Origin: Thermocatellispora tengchongensis
GTDB lineage: Bacteria; Actinomycetota; Actinomycetes; Streptosporangiales; Streptosporangiaceae
NCBI RefSeq assembly: GCF_014202315.1
Contig: NZ_JACHGN010000012.1
Span: 62,001-126,000, forward strand
Direction of reading: 5' to 3'
DNA length: 64,000 nucleotides
A program made the position numbers and the translations under genes. Of the stretch, positions 42,456 to 51,195 are shown one piece after another. Each line of letters starts with the position of its first letter. Within the stretch, counting starts at the first letter, position 1. A model generated the notes under the pieces. The model was given only the letters and a program-made list of their open reading frames with translations, was not told where the DNA came from and did not search any database.

Positions 42456-42806
42456 TCAGTGCTTGTCCTGCTGGGCGCCGGCCTGGGCGCCCGCCTGCGC
42501 ACTGGCCTGAGCGCGCAGCCTGGCGGCCTGCTCCTCCAGGACCTTGGCCTGCTCCTCCGGCGACAGCGCCGGCTGGGCCGGGGCGAGCTGCTGCGGCGCG
42601 GGGGCGGCGGGCTGGGGGGTGGCGGCGGGCTGGGCGACCTGCTGCACCGTCGTGTCGTCGTCGTCGCGCAGCTTGGCCGTCTCCGACTTGAAGATGCGCA
42701 TGGACCGGCCGATCGCCCGCGCGGTGTCGGGCAGCTTCCGGGCGCCGAACAGCAGCACCAGGATCACCGCGATGATGATCAGCTCAGTGGGTCCCAGATT
42801 GGGCAT
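42456..42806 (-). CDS. tatA: Twin-arginine translocase subunit TatA
   Basis: A 116-residue TatA/E protein. The short transmembrane helix (residues 7-20, ELIIIAVILVLLF) is followed by the FGARKLP hinge and an amphipathic helix. The last 65 residues are a Gln/Ala/Pro-rich tail that is probably unfolded, longer than in E. coli TatA. It oligomerises to form the transport pore with TatC. Confidence 0.93.
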   Translation of the reverse strand: MPNLGPTELIIIAVILVLLFGARKLPDTARAIGRSMRIFKSETAKLRDDDDTTVQQVAQPAATPQPAAPAPQQLAPAQPALSPEEQAKVLEEQAARLRAQASAQAGAQAGAQQDKH

Positions 42807-42904
42807 GACACTTCCTTAAGCCGAGCGACGTGCAATCTCATCCCCGATCGTACGCTCCCGGAGGCGTGGTCTCACCCCCACAGCTCCCGAATCCCTGGGA
42901 TGTT

Positions 42905-43057
42905 TCATCCAGACTCGTCCCGTTCGCGGCTCAGACGTGCCCGGGTACGCTCCAATTCACGGCCCAGTCCGCGGGCCGCCACCAGCACCCGGGCCGACAG
43001 GACTGCCACCACGGCCAGCCCGGCGGCGAGCACCGCGGCGACGATGATCCAGGTCAT
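42905..43057 (-). CDS. 50-residue single-pass membrane protein
   Basis: A short frame between pafC and tatA on the same strand: MTWIIVAAVLAAG, one transmembrane helix to about residue 28, then a charged C-terminal segment RELERTRARLSRE that should form a coiled coil. It begins 9 bp after the pafC stop and ends 98 bp before tatA. Codon third positions are mostly G/C, as in real genes of this window. The ribosome site is weak (an AGG about 9 bases upstream), so coupling to pafC is likely. The layout (one helix, short amphipathic charged tail) is reminiscent of Tat or signalling accessory peptides, but I cannot name it. Confidence 0.6.
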   Translation of the reverse strand: MTWIIVAAVLAAGLAVVAVLSARVLVAARGLGRELERTRARLSRERDESG

Positions 43058-43066
43058 GCCGGAAGC

Positions 43067-44044
43067 CTAGCCCTCCGCGCAGGGGGCGTCGTAGAGGGCG
43101 AGCGCCGCGGAGGCGTGCTCGCGCACGGTCTCGGCCAGCGACTCGGGGGCGACGACCTTCCCGGTGTCGCCCAGGCGCAGCGCGAGGCGTACCAGCCAGC
43201 CGCGGTCCCTGGCGCGCAGGGTCACCCGCAGGCGGCCCTCGCCCAGCTCGGTGACCTCCTCGCACGGGTAGTACTCGGCCACCCAGCGCCCGGCCGGGGT
43301 GACCTCCAGCTCCACCAGCTCGTCGCTGGGCGAGGGCCGGAAGACGCCCTCGGTGACGTCCAGCGGCTCGGCCTCCTCCGGCGGGTCGGCCGGGACGTCC
43401 AGGATGCGGACCTCCAGCATGCGGTCCAGCCGGAACAGCCGCACCGCCTCGGCCCGGTAGCACCAGCCCTCCAGGTAGGGGCGGCCGTCGGCGACGACCA
43501 CGCGCATCGGGTCGACCTCGCGCGGGGTCACCTCGTCGCGGCCGGGGACGTAGTAGGTCAGCGACAGCCGCCGGCCGGCGCGCAGGGCGTCCTTGACCAC
43601 GGCGAGCGCGTCGGGCGCGGAGTCGACCTCGACCGCCACCTGGCTGCTGACGGCCGCGGCGCCCTCGCCCGCCGCGCGCTCCAGCTTGGCGATCACCCGG
43701 GCGAGCGCGTCGCGGTCGCCGACCTCGGCGAACTCCGGGAACTCCAGCAGCATCCGCAGCGCGACGAGCAGCGCGCTGGCCTCATCGACGCCGAGCCGCA
43801 GCGGCCTGGCGATGGTCTCGGCGTTCTCGATCAGGATCTCGCCGCCGTCCCAGGAGACGTCGATCAGGTCGCCCGGGGTGTGGCCGGGCAGCCCGCACAT
43901 CCACACGAGCTGCAGGTCGTCGATGAGCTGCTTCTCGGTGAGCCCGAAGATCTTGGCGACCTCGGGCACCTGGGCGCCCTGGTGGGACATCAGGTACGGC
44001 ACCAGCGCGAGCAGGCGCGGCAGCCGGTCGGTGGAGGCGCTCAT
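43067..44044 (-). CDS. pafC: WYL-domain regulator PafC
   Basis: A 325-residue regulator with an N-terminal helix-turn-helix (RLPRLLALVPYL to KQLIDDLQLVWM) and a WYL domain that carries GRPYLEGWC and the conserved FRLDRM arginine region, followed by a WCX domain. In mycobacteria PafB and PafC form a dimer that activates DNA-damage genes without LexA. The start at 44044 overlaps pafB by 4 bp (ATGA), so the pair is made together. Confidence 0.93.
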   Translation of the reverse strand: MSASTDRLPRLLALVPYLMSHQGAQVPEVAKIFGLTEKQLIDDLQLVWMCGLPGHTPGDLIDVSWDGGEILIENAETIARPLRLGVDEASALLVALRMLLEFPEFAEVGDRDALARVIAKLERAAGEGAAAVSSQVAVEVDSAPDALAVVKDALRAGRRLSLTYYVPGRDEVTPREVDPMRVVVADGRPYLEGWCYRAEAVRLFRLDRMLEVRILDVPADPPEEAEPLDVTEGVFRPSPSDELVELEVTPAGRWVAEYYPCEEVTELGEGRLRVTLRARDRGWLVRLALRLGDTGKVVAPESLAETVREHASAALALYDAPCAEG

Positions 44045-44994
44045 GAGGCCATCGCTCCCTTGAGACGGCGGATCACGGCGTCGCGGGCGTCGGGCGGGGA
44101 GATCACCTGGACGTCGGCGCCGAGGCTGGCCAGCCACCCGGCCAGCCGCTCGGGGTCGGCGAAGACCAGCTCCACCTCGTCCCACTCCCCCTGGCCCGGC
44201 TCGACCCGCTGGGCGAGCTGGCGCAGCCCCTCGCAGGTGCCGCGGCGCACCCGCAGCAGCGCCGAGCGCTCGGGCAGCGTCATGTCGTCGCGGTAGCCGA
44301 CCATCTCGCGCAGGTTCACGCCCTCGGGCACGCGCACGGCGCCGGGCTTGCCGACCGGGGTGACCTCGCCGGCGATGCGGCTGAGCCGGAACACGCGCGG
44401 CTCGCCCCGGTCGCGGTCGAAGCCGACGACGTACCATCGGCCGCGGCGGCTGACGACGCCCCAGGGCTCCAGGGTGCGGGTGAGCACCGCGCCGCTGCCC
44501 GCCGCGCGGTAGTCGAAGCGCACCGCGCGCCGGTCGCGCACGGCCTCCCACAGCGCGGGGAAGGCGGGGTCGCGGGTGTCCACGCGCAACTCCAGCGTGC
44601 CGAGCCCGCTCTCGTCGGTCTGCACGCCGCCCGCGCGCAGCTTCAGCAGTGCGCCGCCGGCCGCCTCGGCCAGGCTGGCCCGCTGCCACACCTGCGCGGC
44701 CAGGCCGAGCACCGCGGCCTCGTCGGGCTCCAGGGTGATCTCCGGCAGCTCGTACGCCTGGCGCCGGATGATGTAGCCGGGGTCGTCCTCCCACGGGTCC
44801 TTGTGGACCTCGATGGGGATGCCGATCTCGCGCAGCTCGTTCTTGTCGCGCTCGAACATGCGCTGGAAGGCCTCGTCGCCCTCGCGGTCGTAGCCGGGCA
44901 CCGCCTGCCTGATCTGCTCGGCGGACAGGGGCCGCCGCGTGGCGAGCAGGCAGATCACCAGGTTGAGCAGCCGCTCGGTCTTGCGCCGCGACAT
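44041..44994 (-). CDS. pafB: WYL-domain regulator PafB
   Basis: A 317-residue protein opening with MSRRKTERLLNLVICLLATRR, the typical PafB HTH start. DGYRIR-like DPGYIIRRQAY and a WYL domain (LEPWGVVSRRGRWYVVGFDRDR, then RVFRLSRI) follow. It is the partner of PafC in the DNA-damage response. GGAGGAGGGAAGG precedes the ATG at 44994; an upstream in-frame start at 45141 would add 49 unrelated residues. It is divergent from the DUF3866 gene. In most relatives pafA and FKBP genes lie close by; here they are 17 kb away. Confidence 0.93.
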   Translation of the reverse strand: MSRRKTERLLNLVICLLATRRPLSAEQIRQAVPGYDREGDEAFQRMFERDKNELREIGIPIEVHKDPWEDDPGYIIRRQAYELPEITLEPDEAAVLGLAAQVWQRASLAEAAGGALLKLRAGGVQTDESGLGTLELRVDTRDPAFPALWEAVRDRRAVRFDYRAAGSGAVLTRTLEPWGVVSRRGRWYVVGFDRDRGEPRVFRLSRIAGEVTPVGKPGAVRVPEGVNLREMVGYRDDMTLPERSALLRVRRGTCEGLRQLAQRVEPGQGEWDEVELVFADPERLAGWLASLGADVQVISPPDARDAVIRRLKGAMAS

Positions 44995-45141
44995 CGTTCC
45001 TTCCCTCCTCCGAGCCCTCCGCGAGTGACGGTATCGCGCTTCGAAAGCATCAGTGTGCATCATTTCCGGCACGTGGGACGGCGGAACCGGCTCCCCCCGC
45101 CACGTGCGCCGGAGCCCGCCCCCGGCGCCGTCCGGATCCAC

Positions 45142-45147
45142 TACCCT
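45142..45147 (+). promoter_or_regulatory. Possible -10 element (TACCCT) of a leaderless DUF3866 transcript
   Basis: TACCCT lies 6 bases before the GTG at 45154, and no ribosome-binding sequence is present, which fits a leaderless mRNA. No clear -35 element is seen. Confidence 0.35.
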
Positions 45148-45153
45148 GCCCGG

Positions 45154-46245
45154 GTGATCAGATGGCGCAAGGGCGAGGTGGCGGAGATCCGGCGCGAGTG
45201 GCCGGGCGCGGTGGAACTCCTCGTGACCCTACAGGGAGAACAGGGCGCGCGGGTGCGGGCGCTGGCCTATCCGGCGCTGGTCGGCCGCCCGGAGCCGGGC
45301 GACGTGGTGCTGCTCAACACCACCGCGCTGGCGATGGGCCTGGGCACCGGCGGCTACGCGATGGTGGTCGCGGTCCCCGACCGGCTGCCGCCCGACCCCG
45401 AGGGGCCCGGCCATCTGGTCAAGGCCCGCTACACGCCGATGCAGGCCACCGTGCTCGGCGCCGACGAGCAGGACTCGCCGCACCACGAGCTGCTGCGCGA
45501 GGCCGACTCGCTGGACGGCATGCCGGTGGTGGTGGCCGACCTGCACTCCGCCCTGCCGGCGATCCTGTGCGGCCTGTACGCCGCCTTCCCCGGGGAGCGG
45601 CCGAAGGTGGCGTACGTGATGCTCGACGGGGGCGCGCTGCCCGCGTGGTTCTCCATGGCGGCGGCCCGGCTGCGCGAGCTGGACTGGCTGTGCGGGGTGA
45701 TCACGGTCGGCCAGGCGTTCGGCGGCGACGTGGAGGCGGTGACCACGCACACCGGCCTGCTGGCGGCCCGGCGCGTCCTGGGGGCCGACGTCGCGGTGGT
45801 CGCCCAGGGGCCGGGCAACCTCGGCACCGGCACCCGGTGGGGGTTCTCCGGGGTCGCGGCCGGCGAGGCGGTCAACGCCGCCGCGGTCCTCGGCGGGCGC
45901 CCGGTGGCGGCGCTGCGGGTCAGCGAGGGCGACAAGCGCGAGCGGCACATCGGCGTCTCCCACCACTCCCTCACCGCGTACGGCCGGGTGGCGCTGGCCC
46001 GCGCCACGGTCCCGGTGCCGCGCCTGCCCGGCGCCTTCGGCGAGAGGGTCGCCGCCCAGGCCGCCGAACTGGCCGGCCGCCACGACCTGGTCGAGGTCCC
46101 CCTGGACGGCCTGGAGGAGGCCCTGCGCGGGTCCCCGGTCAAGCTCTCCAGCATGGGCCGCTCCCTGGACGAGGACGCCGCCTGTTTCCTCGCCTCCGCC
46201 GCGGCCGGCCGGCTCACGGCCTCCCTCCTGGAGTCCGCTCCCTAG
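45154..46245 (+). CDS. DUF3866 family protein
   Basis: A 363-residue protein of DUF3866, a family common next to the Pup gene cluster of actinobacteria. The N-terminus has an OB-like strand pattern (IRWRKGEVAEIRREW, GDVVLLNTTALAMGLGTGGYAMVV); the rest is Ala/Gly-rich with VVVADLHSALPAI, VITVGQAFGGDVEAVTTHTG and a GPGNLGTGTRWGFSG loop. The role is unknown. The start is GTG at 45154, without a ribosome site. It is divergent from pafB and ends in a CTAG shared with the convergent DUF3291 gene. Confidence 0.85.
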   Translation: MIRWRKGEVAEIRREWPGAVELLVTLQGEQGARVRALAYPALVGRPEPGDVVLLNTTALAMGLGTGGYAMVVAVPDRLPPDPEGPGHLVKARYTPMQATVLGADEQDSPHHELLREADSLDGMPVVVADLHSALPAILCGLYAAFPGERPKVAYVMLDGGALPAWFSMAAARLRELDWLCGVITVGQAFGGDVEAVTTHTGLLAARRVLGADVAVVAQGPGNLGTGTRWGFSGVAAGEAVNAAAVLGGRPVAALRVSEGDKRERHIGVSHHSLTAYGRVALARATVPVPRLPGAFGERVAAQAAELAGRHDLVEVPLDGLEEALRGSPVKLSSMGRSLDEDAACFLASAAAGRLTASLLESAP

Positions 46246-46694
46246 CCCAGGCTGGGCGCGGGGGCCTCGTGGAAGTCCCTGAACGTGAACGCCTCGGGCG
46301 ACGGGCCCCGCTCGCGGAGGCGGGCCAGGCGCGACATGCCCTCGTCCAGGCCGGGGATGGTGCCCTCGGGGATCCACCACATCACCGAGTAGGGCTCGGC
46401 GATGTGGTGGAACCACTCGCGGCGGCGGCGCAGGACGGGCAGGTGCTCGCTGCGGTAGGTGAAGTTCCACAGCGCCTCGCGCGACTCCCACACCGAGAAG
46501 TTGATCAGCAGGTGGTCGCCGTACTCGTGGACGACGGTGTCGGTGGGGGCGTCGCCGCCCTTGAGCCGCCAGACGAAGCCGGGGGCGTTGTCGGCGATCT
46601 TGTTGATGGGTTCGAGCAGGGCGATGAAGTCCGCGAGCTCGGGGGAGTCCTTGGGCGCGCGCATGTGGGCGATGTTGAGCTGAGCGAGGTGCAT
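46242..46694 (-). CDS. DUF3291 family protein
   Basis: A 150-residue DUF3291 protein. It opens with MHLAQLNIAHMRAP, has the NFSVWESREALWNFTYRSEH segment and ends with HIAEPYSVMWWIPEG, all usual for the family, which has a dimeric alpha/beta-barrel (ABM-like) look. Function unknown; some members are annotated as monooxygenase-like. The ATG at 46694 was preferred over GTG at 46706. Its stop shares the palindrome CTAG with the convergent DUF3866 gene. It is divided from the next gene by only 33 bp, on the same strand. Confidence 0.85.
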   Translation of the reverse strand: MHLAQLNIAHMRAPKDSPELADFIALLEPINKIADNAPGFVWRLKGGDAPTDTVVHEYGDHLLINFSVWESREALWNFTYRSEHLPVLRRRREWFHHIAEPYSVMWWIPEGTIPGLDEGMSRLARLRERGPSPEAFTFRDFHEAPAPSLG

Positions 46695-46727
46695 GCCGGT
46701 CAGCACACCACGCCCGCGGCTTCTATG

Positions 46728-47360
46728 TCAACTCTCATTGTTTTTAGAAAAGGCCACGCAGCACTCCCCCGGCCGCGGGGCGAGGCGGGCCGTCACGCCC
46801 CGCTCGCCCAGGCCCTCCAGCAGGCCCTGGCACAGGGCCAGGTTCACCGAGCAGGCCAGCAGCGGGCTCTCCTCGGCCACCACGTGGAAGGGGCAGTTGC
46901 GCAGGCGCAGGCCGCCCTCGTCGTCGTGGTAGGGCTCGTAGCCGCGCTCGCGCAGGGCCTCCTCCAGGGCGGGCGGGCCGCCGGCCGCGGCCTTGCGGCC
47001 CGCGGCCCGCGCGGCCTGCTCGGCGCGCTCCTCGCCGCCCAGGGCCTCGACCGCCTCGGCCAGGACCAGGGCGAGGGTGCGGTAGTCGCGCGCGGGCACG
47101 CTGACGACGTGCTCGGTCCTGGCGCGGGTGTAGACCTTGGCCGGGCGCCCGCTCCCCGGCCCGGTGCGCTCGCCGAGCCGCTTGAAGCCCGACTCCAGCA
47201 GCCCGGCCTCGACCAGCTTGTCCAGGTGGAAGGCCGCGAGCGTACGCTGCACGCCCGCGGCCTCGGCGGCCTCGTTGCGGCCCACGGCGCGGCCCTGCGC
47301 GGCCACGAACTCGTACAGCGCGCGCCGCACCGGGTCCTGGAGGGCGGCCACGGCCTGCAT
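46728..47360 (-). CDS. HTH regulator with SufR-like C-terminal cysteines (COG2345 type)
   Basis: A 210-residue regulator. The N-terminal winged helix (ALQDPVRRALYEFV, EAAEAAGVQRTLAAFHLDKLVEAGLL) is ArsR/DeoR-like. The C-terminal half carries the pattern NCPFH, ACSVNLALC, ECCV, which matches the SufR-related group in which cysteines can hold an Fe-S cluster. It lies 20 bp after the hydantoinase B stop on the same strand, so it may be read with that operon. A GTG at 47369 is an alternative start. Its target genes are not known. Two downstream genes (46694 and beyond) follow on the same strand. Confidence 0.8.
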   Translation of the reverse strand: MQAVAALQDPVRRALYEFVAAQGRAVGRNEAAEAAGVQRTLAAFHLDKLVEAGLLESGFKRLGERTGPGSGRPAKVYTRARTEHVVSVPARDYRTLALVLAEAVEALGGEERAEQAARAAGRKAAAGGPPALEEALRERGYEPYHDDEGGLRLRNCPFHVVAEESPLLACSVNLALCQGLLEGLGERGVTARLAPRPGECCVAFSKNNES

Positions 47361-47380
47361 GTCGTCCACAGCCTGGGAGT

Positions 47381-49096
47381 CTAGAGCGCGTGGGGGTAGT
47401 GCTCGCGCGCGTGCTCCTCGGTGATGTAGCCCTCGCGCAGGTCGGCGCGCACCGCCTCGGGGTCGCGCTCCTCGGGCGGCCCGTAGCCGCCGCCCGAGCC
47501 GGTGCGCAGGTGCACCACCGCCCCCTCCGGCAGCGGCACCCGCGTACGCAGGGCGTAGTCCGCCGCGGTCCCGTCCGGGTACTCGACGGTCAGGCGGTTG
47601 GGGCGGCCGGGCAGGCCGCCGTCCAGGCCCCAGGGCTCCAGCTCGGTGCGGGCCAGCGCCGCGGTGAGGTACTGGTCCTCCAGGCACCGGAACGACAGGT
47701 CCAGGCCGAGGCCGCCGCGGAACCGGCCGGGGCCGCCGGAGTCCGGCGCCAGCGCCAGCCGCTCGATCCGCCACGGGTTGCGCGCCTCCCACACCTCGGC
47801 GGGCGTGAAGCGGGTGGCCGACTCCGACAGGAACATCAGCGCGCTGGCGCCGTCGCCGCGCGGCGAGGCGCCCTGGCCCACCGGGTGCGGCGCGCCGTCC
47901 GCCCACGGGGCCCCGGTGTCCTTGCGGTTCCCCCACCACACCAGGGAGTTGATGTCGCCGCCGCTGGCCGCGGGCACGCTGTCCGGCACCCCCTCGGCCA
48001 GCGACCTGATGATCAGCTCGATCGCGTGGTCGGCCGGGATGCCGTACAGGAAGCAGGGCGCGGGCCGGGTGGGGTGGAACAGCGAGCCCTCGCGGGTGAG
48101 CAGTTCGAGCGGGCGGAAGTGCCCCTCGTTGGGCTGCTCCCCCGCGCCCGCGAGGAACGCGATGGCCAGCCGGGCCGCCGCGACCGTGGAGGGCAGCGGG
48201 CAGTTGATCGGGCCGGGCACCTGGTCGGGGCAGTCGGTCAGGTCCACCTCGACCCGCGAGCCCGCCACCCGCACCGCGACGCCGAACGGGATCGGCCGGC
48301 CGCTCACCCCGTCGGAGTCGATCACGCTCGCCGCCGTGTAGACCCCGTCGGGCAGGGCGGAGAACCAGGCGCGCACCAGCGCCTCGCCGTGGTCGTACAT
48401 GCGGGCGACGCAGCGCCTGAAGGTCTCCACGCCGTGCCTGGCCACGATCGCGGCCAGCGCCTCGGCGCCCGCCCTGGTCCCGGCCACCATCGCGTTGATG
48501 TCGCCGATGACCATGTCGGCCATCCGGCTGTTGGCCAGGATCATCCGGTAGACGTCGGTGACCAGGCGGCCGGCGTCGTACAGCTTGACGCCGGGGAAGA
48601 TCGTGCCCTCCTGGTAGACGTCCAGGGTGTCGGTGCAGTACGGGTCCTTGCCGCCGATGTCGAGCCAGTGCGCCTTGATCGCGGCGTATCCGACCAGCTC
48701 CTCGGCGTGGAAGACCGGCACGACCATCGCGGCGTCCTGTGGGTGGGAGCCGGTGCCGTACGGGTCGTTGTAGAGGATCACGTCGCCGGGGGCGAGCGCG
48801 TCGGGGCCGCCGACGCCGTCCACGGCCGCGCGCACGCAGAAGCCGAGCGTGCCCATGAACGCGGGCAGCGTGGGCGCCTGGGCGAGCATGCACATGTCCT
48901 CGTCGTAGAACGCGACCGCGAAGTCCAGCGCCTCGTAGATGATCGGCGAGAACGCGGTGCGGATCAGCGAGCGCTTCATGTGGTCGGCGGCGGCGTTGAG
49001 CCCCTGGCGGACGATCTCGGTGGTCACCGGGTCGGCTTCCCGGCCCCCGCCGCGATCCGGCTCCGGGGCGGTGAAGACCGTGCGTACGACCGTCAT
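47381..49096 (-). CDS. Hydantoinase B / oxoprolinase beta-type subunit
   Basis: A 571-residue HyuB-like protein. It opens with the family motif DPVTTEIVRQGLNAAADHMKR and has SPIIYEALDFAVAFYD, GDVILYNDPYGTGSHPQD and the C-terminal end GSGGGYGPPEERDPEAVRADL. With HyuA it hydrolyses hydantoin-like or 5-oxoproline-like rings with ATP. GGAAGGAG precedes the ATG at 49096, which overlaps the HyuA stop (ATGA). The substrate cannot be deduced from sequence. Confidence 0.92.
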   Translation of the reverse strand: MTVVRTVFTAPEPDRGGGREADPVTTEIVRQGLNAAADHMKRSLIRTAFSPIIYEALDFAVAFYDEDMCMLAQAPTLPAFMGTLGFCVRAAVDGVGGPDALAPGDVILYNDPYGTGSHPQDAAMVVPVFHAEELVGYAAIKAHWLDIGGKDPYCTDTLDVYQEGTIFPGVKLYDAGRLVTDVYRMILANSRMADMVIGDINAMVAGTRAGAEALAAIVARHGVETFRRCVARMYDHGEALVRAWFSALPDGVYTAASVIDSDGVSGRPIPFGVAVRVAGSRVEVDLTDCPDQVPGPINCPLPSTVAAARLAIAFLAGAGEQPNEGHFRPLELLTREGSLFHPTRPAPCFLYGIPADHAIELIIRSLAEGVPDSVPAASGGDINSLVWWGNRKDTGAPWADGAPHPVGQGASPRGDGASALMFLSESATRFTPAEVWEARNPWRIERLALAPDSGGPGRFRGGLGLDLSFRCLEDQYLTAALARTELEPWGLDGGLPGRPNRLTVEYPDGTAADYALRTRVPLPEGAVVHLRTGSGGGYGPPEERDPEAVRADLREGYITEEHAREHYPHAL

Positions 49097-51108
49097 CGCG
49101 ACCGCTCCTTCCTGGTGATGAGCAGGCAGCCGCCGGTGGACGGCTCCACGGTGAAGCCCGCGTCCACGTACGTGGTCGCGGTGGGTTCCAGGACCACGAG
49201 CGGGCCCTCGGCGGGCGCGGTGAGCGCGTGGCGGGGCAGCGCCCGTGCCCGGGTGAACCCGGCGCGCCGGAAGGACCACAGCCGCACCTCGCGCGCCTCC
49301 GCCTCCGCGTCGCCGCCGCCGGGGGCGGGCACGGGCCTGCGGTCCACGTCCAGCCGGACGCGGGTGGTGGCGCGCACGGTGACCACCTCCAGCGGGTCGG
49401 TGAGCTGGTGCCCGTACGCCCGGTGGTACGCGGCCGTGAACCGCTCCCTGATCGCCGCCACGTCCTCCCGCTCGGGGTCGGCGCGCACGGTGAGGGTGTG
49501 CTCCTGGCCCCGGTGGCGCAGGTCGAGGTCCAGCTCCCGCTCGGCGTCCGGGGAGTCGCCCAGCCGGGCGAACAGGGCCCGCGCCACCTCGGCGACCTCA
49601 CGCAGCGCGGCGTCGTCGTCCAGGGAGCGGACGAGCGTGCGGGCGGCGCCGCGTACGATGTCGGCCTGCATCAGCCCGACGGCGGAGAAGTTGCCCGCGT
49701 TGGGCGGCACCACCACCGTGTCCACGTCCAGCTCGTCGGCGATCAGGCAGCCGAACAGCGGGCCCGCCCCGCCGAAGGCGACCACGGCGGCGCGGCGCGG
49801 GTCGGTGCCGTGCTCGACGGTGATCCCGCGCACCGCCTGGGCCATGTGCGCGGCGGCGATGCGCACCACCCCCTCGGCCACCTCGTCGGCCCCGGCCAGG
49901 CCGCAGGGCGCGGCGAGCGGGGCCAGCGCGGCGGCGGCGGCCTCGGCCGACAGCTCGATCCCGCCGGAGATGCGCCCGGGGACGATCATGCCGAGGTGCA
50001 GCGCGGCGTCGGTCACCGTGGGCTCGGTCCCGCCGCGCCCGTAGCAGGCGGGGCCGGGCACGGCGCCGGCGCTGCGCGGGCCGACCCGCAGTAGGCCGCC
50101 CGCGTCCACGTAGGCCACCGAGCCGCCGCCCGCGCCCACCGAGCGCACGTCCACCCACGGGCTCTGCAGCGGCAGGCCCCTGACCCGGCCCTGGTAGAGC
50201 ATGGGCAGCCGGCCGTCCTCGATCAGGGCGGTGTCGAAGCTGGTGCCGCCGACGTCGGCGGCGATGGCGGTGTCCAGGCCCAGCGCCTCGACCAGGCGGG
50301 CGGTGGCCGCGGCCCCGGCCACGGGGCCGGACAGGATCGTCTCGAACGGGCGCGCGGTCGCCTCGTCCAGCTCCAGGGCGCCGCCGCCGGAGCGGGTGAC
50401 GAGCAGCCGCCCGGCGAACCCGCGGGCGCGCAGCTCGCGGTCCAGGTCGGTCAGGTAGGGGCCCATCCGGTGGCGGACCAGCGCGTCCACCACGGTGGTG
50501 CAGGTGCGCTCGTACTCGCGGTACTCGCCCGACACCTCGTGCGACAGCGACACCTCGCCGTCGAACCCCTCGGCGCGCAGCAGGTCGCGCACCGCGTTCT
50601 CGTGCGCCGGGTTGGCGTAGGCGTTGATCAGCACGATCGCCACCGCGTCCACGCCCTCGGCCGCGAAGACCGCGGCGGCCCGCCGCACGTCCTGCGGGTC
50701 GAGCGGGGCGACCACGCTCCCGTCGGCCGCGACCCGCTCGGCGACCTCCAGCCGCAGCCTGCGCGGCACGAGCGGCGGCGGCGGGGTCCAGAACAGGTCG
50801 TAGGGGTCGTCCCGGTCGCCGCGCCGGATCTCCAGCACGTCCCGGAACCCGGCAGTGGTGATCAGTCCCACGGTGGCGGTGGCGGGCTCGAGGAGCGCGT
50901 TCAGGCCCACCGTGGTGCCGTGCACGAAGTACGCGCACCGCGCCAGGAGTTCGGGCCCGGCCGCGGCGTCCACGACCGCCAGCACCCCCGCCTCCGGCGA
51001 GGAGGGCGTGGTGGGCCGCTTGGCCACCCGGATCTCCCCCGTGCGCGCGTCGCGCAGCACGAGGTCGGTGAAGGTTCCGCCTACATCAACCCCGATGACG
51101 GTGCTCAT
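49093..51108 (-). CDS. Hydantoinase A / oxoprolinase alpha-type subunit
   Basis: A 671-residue HyuA-like protein. The ASKHA-type ATP site opens with VIGVDVGGTFTDLVL and continues with HGTTVGLNALLE, IAADVGGTSFDTALI, and VVAFGGAGPLFGCLIADEL. It works with the HyuB partner directly downstream (overlap ATGA). The 87-bp gap to the regulator gene upstream holds a TGTC-N7-GACA dyad, so it can be read from its own promoter besides the long operon. Confidence 0.93.
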   Translation of the reverse strand: MSTVIGVDVGGTFTDLVLRDARTGEIRVAKRPTTPSSPEAGVLAVVDAAAGPELLARCAYFVHGTTVGLNALLEPATATVGLITTAGFRDVLEIRRGDRDDPYDLFWTPPPPLVPRRLRLEVAERVAADGSVVAPLDPQDVRRAAAVFAAEGVDAVAIVLINAYANPAHENAVRDLLRAEGFDGEVSLSHEVSGEYREYERTCTTVVDALVRHRMGPYLTDLDRELRARGFAGRLLVTRSGGGALELDEATARPFETILSGPVAGAAATARLVEALGLDTAIAADVGGTSFDTALIEDGRLPMLYQGRVRGLPLQSPWVDVRSVGAGGGSVAYVDAGGLLRVGPRSAGAVPGPACYGRGGTEPTVTDAALHLGMIVPGRISGGIELSAEAAAAALAPLAAPCGLAGADEVAEGVVRIAAAHMAQAVRGITVEHGTDPRRAAVVAFGGAGPLFGCLIADELDVDTVVVPPNAGNFSAVGLMQADIVRGAARTLVRSLDDDAALREVAEVARALFARLGDSPDAERELDLDLRHRGQEHTLTVRADPEREDVAAIRERFTAAYHRAYGHQLTDPLEVVTVRATTRVRLDVDRRPVPAPGGGDAEAEAREVRLWSFRRAGFTRARALPRHALTAPAEGPLVVLEPTATTYVDAGFTVEPSTGGCLLITRKERSR

Positions 51109-51144
51109 GCCGCAGAACCTAGGCTCCCGCCCGTCCCGGGTCGA

Positions 51145-51190
51145 TGTCCCCTCACAACGACGCCCGCACCGCCGTTGTCCCCGGGCGACA
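51145..51190. promoter_or_regulatory. Operator pair B before hydantoinase A
   Basis: TGTC-N7-GACA at 51176-51190 (arms GTTGTC and GACACC) is preceded by a half-site TGTC at 51145 with the same 31-bp spacing as the pair at 60718-60766. It lies 68-82 bp before the ATG. Confidence 0.5.
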
Positions 51191-51195
51191 CCCCC

